From NCBI GenBank assembly GCA_041393535.1, contig JAWKJY010000014.1:31891-95890 (forward strand): a stretch of DNA of 64,000 bases, written 5' to 3'. Of this stretch, positions 7,265-15,892 are shown one piece after another. This DNA comes from JAWKJY01 sp041393535. GTDB lineage: Bacteria; Actinomycetota; Thermoleophilia; Gaiellales; Gaiellaceae. Made by a program: the position numbers and the translations under genes. Below the pieces are notes generated by a model that did not search any database, had not been told where the DNA came from, and saw only the letters and a list, made by a program, of their open reading frames with translations. The number at the start of each line of letters is the position of its first letter. Within the stretch, counting starts at the first letter, position 1.

Positions 7265-9492
7265 CCACGCGCTGGCTGATCCCGCTCGCGGCCCTCGCCG
7301 TCGCGCTCGCCGCCGGCTGCTCGTCCGGCGGCGAGCAGGCGACGACGGCCGAGCCGACGCCTGCCCCGGCCCCCGAGCCGGCGCCTGCGCCCGCGCCTGG
7401 GCCCGCGCCTGCGCCTGCTCCCGAGCCCGCGCCCGAGCCCGTCGAGCCGACGCAGACCGAGAGCCAGCCGGTCGAGCCGCCCCCGACGGCGTCGGAGCCC
7501 GCGCCCGCGCCGGCCGCGCTCGAGCTGCCCGCCGCGACGACGAGCTTCGCGACGTACGCGCCGGTCCCGCTCGCCGACCCGGAGACGCCCGCCTACGCCG
7601 GCCCGGCGACGCCGACCTCGCTCGAGGGCGTCTCGGTCGTCCAGGTCGTCCGCAAGGCCCTCCGCGAGGCCGGCGCGACCACGACGCTGACGCGGCAGGG
7701 CTTCGTCGTCGTCCCCTCCGACCTGCAGCTCTTCCACTACGCCTACCAGGGCGACGTCTACGAGGGCTGGCCCGTTTTCGTCACGACCGACGCGGCGTAC
7801 CACACGTGGCATCGCGTCTTCGACAAGGTGCTGCGCGACCTCGAGCAGGAGGCGCTGCTGCCGAAGCTCGAGGACCTGACCCGCGGCCTGGTCGCGGCAA
7901 CGTCGGCGCAGCGGGCCGAGCTCGCCTCGACGCCGCTCGGGGACGCGGCGGCGCAGGCCGAGGGGATCGCGCAGGTCGCGGCCGCCGCGCTGGGGCAGGA
8001 GGTCGAGCTCTCGCCGCTCGCCGCGCAGGAGCTCACGCTCGTGCAGGCGCACGGAGGGACGGAGACCTCGCCCCTGCTCGGGACGCCGATCGACTACTCG
8101 CTGATGACGCCGCGCGGGCACTACACGCGCACCGCCGACCTGACCCGCTACTTCACCGCGATGTCCGTGCTCGGCCAGCTCGCCTTCTGCCTGCCCGGGA
8201 CGACCGACTGCGCCGACGTCGCGCCGCTGCGCACCGGCATCCTGCTCGCCCGCGCGCTGCGCTCCGACCCGAGCCTGCTCGTGCTCTGGCGGTCGATCTA
8301 CGAGCCGACCGCGTTCCTCGTCGGCCTGTCGGACGACTACACGCCGGCAGAGCTCGCCGACGCGGTCGAGGCGGCCGTCCCGGCGGCCGCGGACGACCCG
8401 GTCGCGCTCGCCGACGACGCGGCCGTCGAGGCCGTCGCGCAGGCGCTCACCACCGCGCGCCCCGTCCGGATCAGCCCCGACCGCGCGGCGGTGCGCACGA
8501 TGGGCACGCGGTTCGTCGTCGACTCGTACGTGCTCGACCAGCTGATCTACCCGAACGTCGGCACCCCCGAGAAGCCGCGAACCCTCCCCTCGGCGCTCGA
8601 CCTGGCCGCCGCCTTCGGCTCGGACGTCGCGCTCGCGGCGCTCGAGCAGGCGGGCGCGACCGACTACGAGGGCTACGACGAGCAGCTCGACCGCCTGCGC
8701 GAGGGGATCGCCGACCGCGCCGACGCCGACTGGGGCGGCACCGTCTACGACGCCTGGCTCGCCGCGCTCCAGCCGCTGTTCGGCCGCTACGGCGCCGCCT
8801 ACCCCGACTTCATGCGCACGGACGCCTGGGCGGCGAAGTCGCTCCAGGCGGGGCTGGGCTCGTACGCCGAGCTGAAGCACGACACGATCCTCTACGCGAA
8901 GCAGGCGGTCGCAGAGGGCGGCGACGACCGGATCCCGCCGCGGCGGAACTGGGTCGAGCCCGAGCCGGTGGCGTTCGGCCGGCTCGCCGCCGCCGTCGAC
9001 CTGCTCCGCGGCGGCCTCGCCGAGCGCGGCCTCCTGGACGAGGAGCGCCAGGGGCTGCTCGACGACCTCTCCGGGCTGCTCGGCTCCTGGCAGCGGATCG
9101 CCCGGGACGAGCTCGCCGGACGGCCGATCGCGAAGGACGACAACGACCGCCTGACCTACGTCGGCGAGGAGCTCGAGGCGTGGTTCTGGCGGACGGCCGA
9201 CATCTCCGCGAACGGCGACACGGAGGCCGACCAGGACGCGGCGATCGTCGCCGACGTCGCCAGCGGCCCGGACGGGATCCTCGAGCTCGGAACCGGCAGG
9301 GTCGACCGGATCTACGTCCTCGTGCCCGACGACGAGGGGGCGTTCCAGGTCGCGGTCGGGGGCGTCTACTCGTTCTACGAGACGACGACCCCGCCGGGCG
9401 AGCGGCTGACGGACGAGGAGTGGCGCGCGCGGCTCGCCCGCGGCGAGGCCCCGCCCCGCCCGGCCTGGCAGGCGCCGCTCCTCCCCGGCTAG
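7261..9492 (+). CDS. DUF3160 lipoprotein
   Basis: 743 aa. The signal peptide ends in the lipobox VALAAGCSSGG. A long Pro-Ala-Glu spacer (residues about 30-90, many PAPAPE units) holds the domain off the membrane. The remainder is the DUF3160 fold: LQLFHYAYQGDVYEGWPVF, VTTDAAYHTWHRVFDKVL, GTPIDYSLMTPRGHYT, AELKHDTILYAKQ, and the C-terminal RIYVLVPDDEG and FYETTTPPGERLTD. Members are extracytoplasmic proteins of unknown function. ATG overlaps the CapA-like stop by 4 bases, so the two surface proteins are translationally coupled. Confidence 0.88.
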   Translation: MTTRWLIPLAALAVALAAGCSSGGEQATTAEPTPAPAPEPAPAPAPGPAPAPAPEPAPEPVEPTQTESQPVEPPPTASEPAPAPAALELPAATTSFATYAPVPLADPETPAYAGPATPTSLEGVSVVQVVRKALREAGATTTLTRQGFVVVPSDLQLFHYAYQGDVYEGWPVFVTTDAAYHTWHRVFDKVLRDLEQEALLPKLEDLTRGLVAATSAQRAELASTPLGDAAAQAEGIAQVAAAALGQEVELSPLAAQELTLVQAHGGTETSPLLGTPIDYSLMTPRGHYTRTADLTRYFTAMSVLGQLAFCLPGTTDCADVAPLRTGILLARALRSDPSLLVLWRSIYEPTAFLVGLSDDYTPAELADAVEAAVPAAADDPVALADDAAVEAVAQALTTARPVRISPDRAAVRTMGTRFVVDSYVLDQLIYPNVGTPEKPRTLPSALDLAAAFGSDVALAALEQAGATDYEGYDEQLDRLREGIADRADADWGGTVYDAWLAALQPLFGRYGAAYPDFMRTDAWAAKSLQAGLGSYAELKHDTILYAKQAVAEGGDDRIPPRRNWVEPEPVAFGRLAAAVDLLRGGLAERGLLDEERQGLLDDLSGLLGSWQRIARDELAGRPIAKDDNDRLTYVGEELEAWFWRTADISANGDTEADQDAAIVADVASGPDGILELGTGRVDRIYVLVPDDEGAFQVAVGGVYSFYETTTPPGERLTDEEWRARLARGEAPPRPAWQAPLLPG

Positions 9493-9498
9493 GGGCCG

Positions 9499-9720
9499 TC
9501 AGCCCACGAGGAGGGCCGCGGCCGCGAGCGCGGTCGCGGCCCGTACGTGGTTGGCGGCAGTCCACTCGCGGACGTCGCGCCGCCAGGCCTCCGCCGCGCC
9601 GACGGCGTCGGACGACAGGCGGGCGAGGGACTGTTGCGCGGCACGGTGTACGCGACCGTCGTCCCGACGGCGCCCGCAGCGGGTGCCGGCGTCGGCCCGC
9701 AGGCCTACCGCGCCGGTCGC
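9499..9720 (-). pseudogene. Possible remnant of a small membrane protein (DUF1772-like C-terminus)
   Basis: The minus-strand frame ending TGA 9501-9499 reads AWRRDVREWTAANHVRAATA followed by LAAAALLVG, resembling the last helix of DUF1772/anthrone-oxygenase-like proteins. Nothing upstream in the frame gives a start codon or further membrane helices, and it runs into the LLM oxidoreductase. If real, it is a decayed 3' fragment. Confidence 0.25.
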
Positions 9721-9745
9721 GCGCGCGACCGGCTGAGCCGCGCCG

Positions 9746-10810
9746 CTAGGCCGGCGCGATCGCGTCGATCGTCCGCCCGAAGCCAGCGAGCGCCTCCTCC
9801 CGCGAGGTGTACTGGCCCTGCGGGAAGATCAGCGGCTGGCCGACGTCGAGGGCGCGCGAGGACTCGATCTGCGCGCGGCACTCCTCGGCGGAGCCGATCG
9901 CGAAGATCGAGTCGACCATCGCGTCCGAGACGAGGGCGGCCGTCCCCGCGTCGCTTCCCTCGAGGTCGCGGCTCTCGCCCCAGCGGTCCCTCAGCTCCGG
10001 GTCCGCGTTCACGCGCGCCCAGGCGTCCCGCAGCGCGTCGGCCTCCTCGACGAACCCGGCCGCGCGGAACATGCGGTTGTAGAACTCGAAGTTGTTGTAC
10101 CACGCGATCTGTGACCGGGCGACCTCGCGCGCGGCGGCCGGCTCGTCGGTCACCCAGGTCGGGACCATCAGCGCGATCTCGACGTCGGCGGGGTCGCGCC
10201 CGGCCCGCCGCGCGCCCTCGGCCACGGCCTCGACGCAGCGGACGACGTAGTCGGGCGTCGCGTAGTACGGGAGCAGGCCGTCGGCGATCTCGCCGGCGAG
10301 CTTCATCGTCTCGAGCCCGAGCGCGGCGACGTAGATCGGGATGCGCCGGCGGAGCGGCTCGACGTCGAGGCGGCCGTCGACGCAGCGGTAGTAGCGTCCC
10401 TCGTAGTGCATGTCCTCGCGGGCGACGATGCCGCGCACGATCTCGACGTACTCGCGCATCCGCTGCAGGCGCGGCTCGAACTCGAGCCCGTGCCACGTCT
10501 CGACGAGCCGGCGGTGCCCGGTGCCGAGCCCGAGCACGTGGCGGCCGTTCGAGAGGGAGTCCACGGTGAGCGCGCCCATGGCGGTCAGCGCGGGCGTCCG
10601 CACCGGCAGGGTGACGATCGCGGTGCCGATCTCCACGCGCTCGGTCGCCATGGCGATCCCGGAGAGGACCGCGAGGGCGTCCCAGCACCAGGCCTCGGGC
10701 AGGTAGACCGAGGTGTAGCCGGCGGCCTCGATCCGGTGCGCGAGCTCGACGAGGTCGCGGGCGCTGAGGTTCGGATCCTGGGCGGGCAGGACGACGCCGA
10801 GACGGGCCAT
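9746..10810 (-). CDS. LLM-class (F420/flavin-dependent) oxidoreductase
   Basis: 354 aa luciferase-like TIM-barrel protein. Family marks in order are LGVVLPAQDPNLSARDLVEL, IEAAGYTSVYLPEAW, MATERVEIGTAIVTLP, LSNGRHVLGLGTGHRRLVE, PIYVAALGLETMKLAGEIADG, and the C-terminal AIGSAEECRAQIES. It is cytoplasmic and probably uses F420H2 or FMNH2. The substrate cannot be told. A SD-like AGGAGC lies just upstream of ATG 10810. A second LLM enzyme lies at 27723-28706. The single-gene unit is followed by a small degenerate fragment. Confidence 0.9.
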   Translation of the reverse strand: MARLGVVLPAQDPNLSARDLVELAHRIEAAGYTSVYLPEAWCWDALAVLSGIAMATERVEIGTAIVTLPVRTPALTAMGALTVDSLSNGRHVLGLGTGHRRLVETWHGLEFEPRLQRMREYVEIVRGIVAREDMHYEGRYYRCVDGRLDVEPLRRRIPIYVAALGLETMKLAGEIADGLLPYYATPDYVVRCVEAVAEGARRAGRDPADVEIALMVPTWVTDEPAAAREVARSQIAWYNNFEFYNRMFRAAGFVEEADALRDAWARVNADPELRDRWGESRDLEGSDAGTAALVSDAMVDSIFAIGSAEECRAQIESSRALDVGQPLIFPQGQYTSREEALAGFGRTIDAIAPA

Positions 10811-10924
10811 CGCTCCTCCTGGTGGTCGTGGCGGGCGAGCGGGTGCCGGATCCTAGGCGGTCCCGCCGGGCGAGGTCGACCGTCCGCCCGGGACACGTCC
10901 GACCGGGACGTGGCCGCTCCGGCC

Positions 10925-11035
10925 GGCCCCGGAGCGTGCCCCCGCCCTGGGTGGGGTTCCACGATCCCACCTGGTAGACGCGTGCGCGAGGCCCTGCGCG
11001 GGAATCGGCACGCCTCGCGCGCGAATCGGCACCGA
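10925..11035. repeat. Dispersed intergenic repeat, copy C (diverged or rearranged)
   Basis: Contains CCCTGGGTGGGGTTCC (from about 10935) and two AATCGGCAC words (11003-11011 and 11024-11032) separated by GCCTCGCGCGCG. These are the same building blocks as the copies at 2703 and 60811, but the hairpin part precedes the AATCGGCAC pair. It lies between the LLM oxidoreductase start and the phospholipase-like gene stop. Confidence 0.5.
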
Positions 11036-11097
11036 GGACGGGGCCGGGGCGGACGGCTGCGACCGCACCCGACGCACGAGGCGCCGCTACCGCGCCG

Positions 11098-12129
11098 TCA
11101 CGGGCAGCACTGGCACGCCTCCGACTGCGCCGCGTCGTACGCGATCGAGCCGAGCGCGGTCACCCCGTCGACGTAGTCTTTGGCGCGCGCCAGGCAGGCC
11201 TGCCGCTTCTTGCCCTTCGGGTACGCGCGCTGACACGCCCGCTTGAGCTGCCTGGCGAACTGCGCGTCGCATGCATCCCGGTCGCTCCGGCACGTCCCGT
11301 AGCAGATGTCGTGCGCGTCGCACGCCGGGCGGAAGTCGGCCCTGCCGACCTTGTCGGGGAACTTCGGCCCGCCCTTCGGCCCGCACCCGTTCGCCTCGGG
11401 CACGTAGCCCTCGCGCGGGACACGCGTCTTGCGGCAGCGCTCGAAGTAGCGGATCGGGTACTTCGGCTCGATCCCGTACTCCGTGCAGCACTGCGTCGCC
11501 GGGTCGTACACGCGCGACGCGCCGCGGGCCGTCTCGTTCTCGCAGTAGGGCTTGCACACGCCGCGGATGCACTCCTCCCCCTTCTTGCAGCAGACCCCCT
11601 TGCACGGGTCTCGCGTGTCAGGGCAGGCGCACTCGCCCTTGACGCAGCGCGCGCCGACGGGACAGCAGTCGTGGTACTCGCCGCAGCGGACGCTCCCCTT
11701 CGGGCACTTCTCCTTGCACAGCCGGCCGTCGACGCAGTCGTCGTTCGGATAGCAGCAGTTCCGGGGGTCGCCGCACGGATAGAGGCAGTCGCAGTACTCG
11801 GCGCCGATGCGGTTCTGGCCGCAGCGGTGGCGCTTCGGGTCGCAGCAGTGGAAGTCGTAGTCGAACTGGCAGCAGATCGAGTCGGGGCCGCAGCAGCCGG
11901 GGACGACGAGCGGGCTCAGCGCACCGCACTCGGTGTACGGTGCGCCGCACTCGATCCGCTGCGGCCGCCGCGTCCCGGCGAGCGCCCGTCCCGGGAGCGA
12001 GGCGCCGACCACCGCGCCGAGCGCGAGGAGCAGCACGCGGCGACGCGGCAGCTCGCTCGCGAGCCCCCGGGCGAGGTCGTCGAAGAGCCGTTCGCGTCTG
12101 TCGCGGACCCTGTCGCCGTCCACCATCAC
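11098..12129 (-). CDS. Secreted Cys-rich protein with phospholipase A2-like domain
   Basis: 343 aa. The N-terminus has an Arg-rich motif and hydrophobic stretch (RRRVLLLALGAVVGASLPGR) that looks like a Tat signal. The next 150 residues contain more than 25 Cys in short patches (GCCGPDSICC, HCCDPKRHRC, NCCYPNDDC, GVCCKKGEEC), resembling eukaryotic disulphide-rich modules. The last third has the PLA2 signature: a Gly-rich putative Ca loop NGCGPKGGPKFPDK, then CDAHDICYGTC with the catalytic His-Asp, then DACDAQF and RAC. About 42 Cys in total. It may hydrolyse phospholipids outside the cell; activity is inferred. It stands alone on the strand. Confidence 0.8.
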   Translation of the reverse strand: MMVDGDRVRDRRERLFDDLARGLASELPRRRVLLLALGAVVGASLPGRALAGTRRPQRIECGAPYTECGALSPLVVPGCCGPDSICCQFDYDFHCCDPKRHRCGQNRIGAEYCDCLYPCGDPRNCCYPNDDCVDGRLCKEKCPKGSVRCGEYHDCCPVGARCVKGECACPDTRDPCKGVCCKKGEECIRGVCKPYCENETARGASRVYDPATQCCTEYGIEPKYPIRYFERCRKTRVPREGYVPEANGCGPKGGPKFPDKVGRADFRPACDAHDICYGTCRSDRDACDAQFARQLKRACQRAYPKGKKRQACLARAKDYVDGVTALGSIAYDAAQSEACQCCP

Positions 12130-12136
12130 GCCCAGG

Positions 12137-12526
12137 CTACTCGACGACCGGCGCGACCATGTCCGCGAAGAGCGCGTCGAGCGCCGCCTCCGGGTCGTCG
12201 CAGAGCCCCGTGTGCACCTCCGACGGCTGCAGCATCGTGCTCGACGGCGCTGCGAGCCAGCCGAAGCGCTCCGACGGCGGCAGCGCGGCGACCGGCCCGG
12301 CGCCCGGGTCGCCGGCGGCGATGCGGACGATCGCGTCCAGGTGCGGGTGGACGTCCGCCGCGGCCACCCCTGGCGCGAGCGCGGCGAGCCGCGCCTCGTC
12401 GAGCAGGACGCGAGCGGCGAGGAAGTCGAGCTGGCGGCAGAACACCACGACGCCGACGTTGAACCGCTCGCCTCGCTCTACGCGCGGGACGAGGCGGACG
12501 ATCGCGTACGAGAACGGGCTACGCAC
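12137..12526 (-). CDS. DUF3037 protein
   Basis: 129 aa, starting at GTG 12526 (VRSPFSYAIVRLVPRVERGE), which has GGAGG ten bases upstream. DUF3037 marks are the opening YAIVRLVP, the segment RFNVGVVVFCRQLDFL, and a C-terminal PSEVHTG. It overlaps the end of the HipA-like kinase gene by 8 bases, so the two are co-translated. DUF3037 and HipA-like genes recur as neighbours in actinobacteria. Function is unknown; an antitoxin- or partner-like role is speculation. Confidence 0.85.
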   Translation of the reverse strand: MRSPFSYAIVRLVPRVERGERFNVGVVVFCRQLDFLAARVLLDEARLAALAPGVAAADVHPHLDAIVRIAAGDPGAGPVAALPPSERFGWLAAPSSTMLQPSEVHTGLCDDPEAALDALFADMVAPVVE

Positions 12527-13286
12527 GGGCGCGCGCCTCCTCGGCCTCGGCCGCGAAGCGGCGCGGCGCCTCGAGCCGCAGGCGCAGGTACTCGACGTAG
12601 GCGTCGCCCCCGCCCGGCAGCCAGCCGGGCGGCACCAGGCCGACGACCCCCCGTAGCAGCGCGTCGTCGACCAGCGGGGCGAGCCGATCGTCCGCTCCGA
12701 GGATCGAGCCGGCGACCGGGAGCAGCACGTGGTCGGCGACCTGCGGGAACGGGCGCCGCGCGTGCTCCTGGGGCCGCAGGCCGCCGTGGTGTAGGTAGAG
12801 CGCCGCACCGTGGTCGATCAGCCAGAGGCGGCGGTGCCAGAGCAGGAGGTTCGGGTTGCGCGCGGTCCGGTCGACGTTCGTCAGCAGGGCGTCGAGCCAG
12901 ACGACAGCGGCGGCGAGGTCGGGATCGACGGGCGTGCCGGCCGCGGGCAGGTACGGCAGCGAGCCGGGCAGGAAGTCGACGCCGAGGTTCTCGCCCGGGC
13001 TCGCGGCGATCAGGTCCTGGATCTCCGGGTCCGGCTCGGCCCGTCCGAGCGCCGGGTCGAGCTCGACGACGACGAGCTCCGGGACCGGCAGGTCGAGGGC
13101 GCGCGCGAGCTCGCCGCCGATCACCTCGGCGACGAGCGCGAGCGGGCCCTGGCCGGCACCGCGGAACTTGACGACGTAGAGGCCGTCGTCGTCGGCCTCG
13201 ACGAGCCCCGGCAGCGAGCCGCCCTCGCGCAGCGGCGTGACGTAGCGCGTGGCCGAGACGCGGCGGAGCTCGGTGGCGACGGGCAC
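12519..13286 (-). CDS. HipA-like kinase-domain protein
   Basis: 255 aa from GTG 13286. It has a protein-kinase-like fold of the HipA_2 type: DDDGLYVVKFRGAGQGPLAL with the ATP-site Lys, VVWLDALLTNVDRTARNPN with a catalytic-loop Asp/Asn pair, and LIDHGAALYLHHGG corresponding to the metal-binding DFG region. It lacks the N-terminal HipA subdomain of classical HipA toxins and is about 180 aa shorter. It pairs with DUF3037 by an 8-base overlap. Possible roles are Ser/Thr phosphorylation of a cellular target; no target is visible. Confidence 0.85.
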   Translation of the reverse strand: MPVATELRRVSATRYVTPLREGGSLPGLVEADDDGLYVVKFRGAGQGPLALVAEVIGGELARALDLPVPELVVVELDPALGRAEPDPEIQDLIAASPGENLGVDFLPGSLPYLPAAGTPVDPDLAAAVVWLDALLTNVDRTARNPNLLLWHRRLWLIDHGAALYLHHGGLRPQEHARRPFPQVADHVLLPVAGSILGADDRLAPLVDDALLRGVVGLVPPGWLPGGGDAYVEYLRLRLEAPRRFAAEAEEARARA

Positions 13287-13306
13287 GTCCCTGACCGTAG
13301 CGGCCG

Positions 13307-14044
13307 TCAGCGGGCGAGGAAGCCGCCGTCGACCGCGAGCACGGCGCCGGTCACGTAGCTCGACGCGGACGATGCGAGCCAGACCACGGCGGCGCCGATC
13401 TCCTCCGGCGCGCCGACCCGGCCGAGCGGAATCCGCCCGACCATCTCGGGGCCGCGCACGGGATCCTCGAGCACGCCCCGCGTCAGCTCGGTCGGGACCC
13501 AGCCGGGCGCGACGGCGTTCACGCGGATCCCGAGCGGCGCCCACTCGTTCGACTGCGCCTTCGTGAGCTGCGCGACCCCGCCCTTGCTGGCCGCGTACGA
13601 GGCGACCCACTGGCCGCCGAAGAACGACTGCATCGAGGCGACGTGGACGATCCGCCCGCGCGTCCCCGCGGCGACCATGTGCCGCGCCGCCGCGCGCGTG
13701 ACCGCGAAGGCGGCCGTCAGGTTCAGGTCGAGCACGCGCCGCCAGTCGGCGAGTGAGACCTCGAGCGCGGGCTCGCGGTGCACCATCCCCGCCGCGTGGA
13801 CGCAGACGTCGACCCGTCCGAGCCGCGCGACGAGCTCGTCGACGGCCGCCTCGGCCGCCTCCCCGTCCGTCAGGTCGACGGGGAGGGAGACGCCGACGCC
13901 CTCGCCGCGCTGGAGCGAGCCGATCGTCGCGCCGGCGCGCTCGAGCGAGAGCGCGATCTCGCGGCCGAGCCCGCGGCTCGTCCCCGTGACGACGGCCACC
14001 TCGCCGGCGAGCGGCCGCGCCTCGTCGCCGGGGCCGGCGCTCAC
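13307..14044 (-). CDS. SDR-family NAD(P)-dependent oxidoreductase
   Basis: 245 aa, start GTG 14044 overlapping the iron-alcohol-dehydrogenase stop (GTGA). Classical SDR: cofactor motif VVTGTSRGLGREIALSL, a HAAGMVH variant of NNAG, catalytic Ser in IVHVASMQSFFGG, YAASKGGVAQLTKA with Tyr and Lys, and the C-terminal SSASSYVTGAVLAVDGGFLA. Coupling to an alcohol dehydrogenase suggests successive oxidation or reduction of one alcohol/carbonyl substrate, which cannot be named. Confidence 0.92.
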   Translation of the reverse strand: MSAGPGDEARPLAGEVAVVTGTSRGLGREIALSLERAGATIGSLQRGEGVGVSLPVDLTDGEAAEAAVDELVARLGRVDVCVHAAGMVHREPALEVSLADWRRVLDLNLTAAFAVTRAAARHMVAAGTRGRIVHVASMQSFFGGQWVASYAASKGGVAQLTKAQSNEWAPLGIRVNAVAPGWVPTELTRGVLEDPVRGPEMVGRIPLGRVGAPEEIGAAVVWLASSASSYVTGAVLAVDGGFLAR

Positions 14045-15240
14045 GCCATCGCGGCCCACGCGCCCCGGGCGTCGCCCTCGAGGAAGCACGCGAGCACGCG
14101 CTCGATCCGACCGGCCTCGAGCGGCATCGGGCTGCCGGGCCTGGGGTAGAGCTCGACGCACTCGCGCGCCATCTCGGGCAGGTCGCCGGCGCCGATCCCG
14201 ACGGCGGCGAGCGAGGCGGGGGTCGCGAGGCGCGCGGCGAGGTCGGCCACCCAGCCGACGAGCTCCTCGCCACCGCCCTCGATCCCGACGGCGGCGGCGA
14301 TCGCGGCGAGGCGGTCGTCCGCGGCCGTGCGGTTGTACGCGAGGCAGTACGGGAGGGCCATCGCGCACGTGACGCCGTGGCCGAGCCGCGCGCGCGACGC
14401 GATCGTGTACGCGAGCGAGTGCCCGAGGACGACGCCGGCGTTCAGCGCCAGGCCTGCCTCGTAGGCGCCGAGCAGCGTCCCGGCGCGAGACTCGGGCGTT
14501 CCCTCGTCGTAGGCGACGGGGAGCCAGCGCGCGAGGTTGCGCAGCGCCGACCCGGCCGCCCACTGCGTCAGCGGCGTCGAGAAGGTCGAGAGGAGCGACT
14601 CCATCGCGTGGCTGATCGCGTCGAGCCCGCCCGCCGCGGTCACGTGCGGGGGCAGCGCGCGGAGCAGGTCGGGGTCGAGCACGGCGACGTCGGGGACGAG
14701 GTGCGGGTGGACGAAGATCCGCTTCGCGCCCTCGTGCCAGAGCATCGCGACGACCGTGGCCTCGGCGCCCGTCCCGGCGGTCGTCGGCACGAGCGCGACG
14801 AGCGGGCCGGGCCGGAGCTCGAGCCCCGGCGGGAAGACCTGCGTCAGGTCGATCTCGTTCGCGATCGCGACCGAGACGAGCTTCGCCGCGTCCATCGCGC
14901 TGCCGCCCCCGATCCCGACGACCGCGGCGACGCGGGCCGCGGCGCGGTCCGGCAGGAACGCGCGCACGACCTCGGGCGTCGGCTCGGCCTCGACCGGCGG
15001 ACCGGAGACGACGTCGAAGCCGGCGGCCTCGAGCGACGCGAGCGCGGGCGCGGCGAGCCCGAGCGCGACGACCGCGGCGTCGGGCACGACGATCACGGAT
15101 CCCGCGGACGGGTCGACGCCGGCGGCGACGAGCTCCTGCGCGAGCGAGCCGGACGCCCCGGCGCCGAGCAGGACGCGCCCGGGCCCGACGAAGGGCCGGG
15201 TCGGAAACGCGACGTCCCCGAGCACGTCCAGCGGAGGCAC
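14041..15240 (-). CDS. Iron-containing (group III) alcohol dehydrogenase
   Basis: 399 aa, full length. NAD(P) site VVGIGGGSAMDAAKLVSVA; substrate-side PTTAGTGAEATVVAML; metal ligands in GGLDAISHAMESLLSTFSTP and VVLGHSLAYTIASRARLGHG, which supply the conserved Asp/His set. It is cytoplasmic and oxidises alcohols or reduces aldehydes. First gene of the two-gene unit with the SDR. Divergent from the Fur/ECF metal-transport operon across about 160 bases. Confidence 0.92.
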   Translation of the reverse strand: MPPLDVLGDVAFPTRPFVGPGRVLLGAGASGSLAQELVAAGVDPSAGSVIVVPDAAVVALGLAAPALASLEAAGFDVVSGPPVEAEPTPEVVRAFLPDRAAARVAAVVGIGGGSAMDAAKLVSVAIANEIDLTQVFPPGLELRPGPLVALVPTTAGTGAEATVVAMLWHEGAKRIFVHPHLVPDVAVLDPDLLRALPPHVTAAGGLDAISHAMESLLSTFSTPLTQWAAGSALRNLARWLPVAYDEGTPESRAGTLLGAYEAGLALNAGVVLGHSLAYTIASRARLGHGVTCAMALPYCLAYNRTAADDRLAAIAAAVGIEGGGEELVGWVADLAARLATPASLAAVGIGAGDLPEMARECVELYPRPGSPMPLEAGRIERVLACFLEGDARGAWAAMA

Positions 15241-15277
15241 GCCGGGATCCTATCTGCCCTAGAGTCACGCCTGTCTT

Positions 15278-15368
15278 CCTGCGAACGCCTTGCAGCAACG
15301 TCTCCGCACGCCGGTCCACCTGCGATCGAACCGCAGGAAGCGCGACGGCGAATGACGACCACCTGCGA
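15278..15368. promoter_or_regulatory. Three CCTGCGA words and inverted repeats upstream of the Fur/ECF operon
   Basis: CCTGCGA occurs at 15278, 15319 and 15362, spaced 41 and 43 bases. The middle copy forms an inverted repeat CCTGCG-ATCGAAC-CGCAGG (15319-15337) and the first lies in CTGC-GAACGCCTT-GCAG. They fill the divergent gap between the alcohol dehydrogenase and the Fur-family gene and may be operators for that regulator. Confidence 0.4.
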
Positions 15369-15397
15369 CGCGCGTCGCCCCCGAACCGGAGGCCCGG

Positions 15398-15892
15398 ATG
15401 ACGGTCACCCGCAACGTTCCCGCACTCCCCGTCGAGACCGTCGACGAGGCGCTCGCGGCCCTGCGCGCGAGCGGGATGCGGATCTCCGGCGCGCGCCGGC
15501 TCGTCGTCGAGGCCCTGTTCGCGGCCGACGGGCCGCAGTCGGCCGAGGAGATCCGCGCGGCGGTCGAGGGACGACTGCCCGGCTGCGACCTCGCGTCGGT
15601 CTACCGCAACCTCGACACGCTCGAGGAGCTCGGGATGGTGCGCCACGTCCACCTCGGCCACGGCCCGGGCCTGTACGGCCTCGTCGGGCACGGCGAGCGG
15701 GAGTACCTCGTCTGCGCCGACTGCCAGGCGACGGCGACCGTCGCCCCGGCGGTGCTCGACGCGGCCAGGGACGCGATCCGTGCCGCGACGGGCTACGAGG
15801 CCAGCTTCCAGCACTTCCCCATCGTCGGACGCTGCTCCGCGTGCGCCGCGCACGCCGGGCATGGAAGGGAGGACGGCCATGCACATCCCTGA
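15398..15892 (+). CDS. Fur-family metalloregulator
   Basis: 164 aa. Winged-helix part: GMRISGARRLVVEALFAADG, SAEEIRAAVEGRLPGCDLAS, VYRNLDTLEELGMV. The dimer domain carries the structural zinc site CADC...CSAC (residues about 109-150), and the tail is rich in His (HAGHGREDGHAHP), fitting metal sensing. As first gene of the cobalt/nickel ECF operon it probably represses the operon when the metal is abundant. Whether it is Nur-, Zur- or Co-type cannot be told. It overlaps the cbiM start by 14 bases. Confidence 0.9.
   Translation: MTVTRNVPALPVETVDEALAALRASGMRISGARRLVVEALFAADGPQSAEEIRAAVEGRLPGCDLASVYRNLDTLEELGMVRHVHLGHGPGLYGLVGHGEREYLVCADCQATATVAPAVLDAARDAIRAATGYEASFQHFPIVGRCSACAAHAGHGREDGHAHP

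Noticed and set aside
5700..9749. A 1349-codon open frame covering the CapA and DUF3160 genes
   Set aside because: Only its first 180 codons are protein-like (CapA start). The rest is a shifted reading of CapA and DUF3160, a consequence of high GC content and the 6237 frameshift.
15241..15397. Cobalamin or nickel/cobalt riboswitch before the ECF operon
   Set aside because: No B12-box-like consensus or NiCo four-way-junction signature was found by eye; only short inverted repeats are present. A covariance-model search would settle it.
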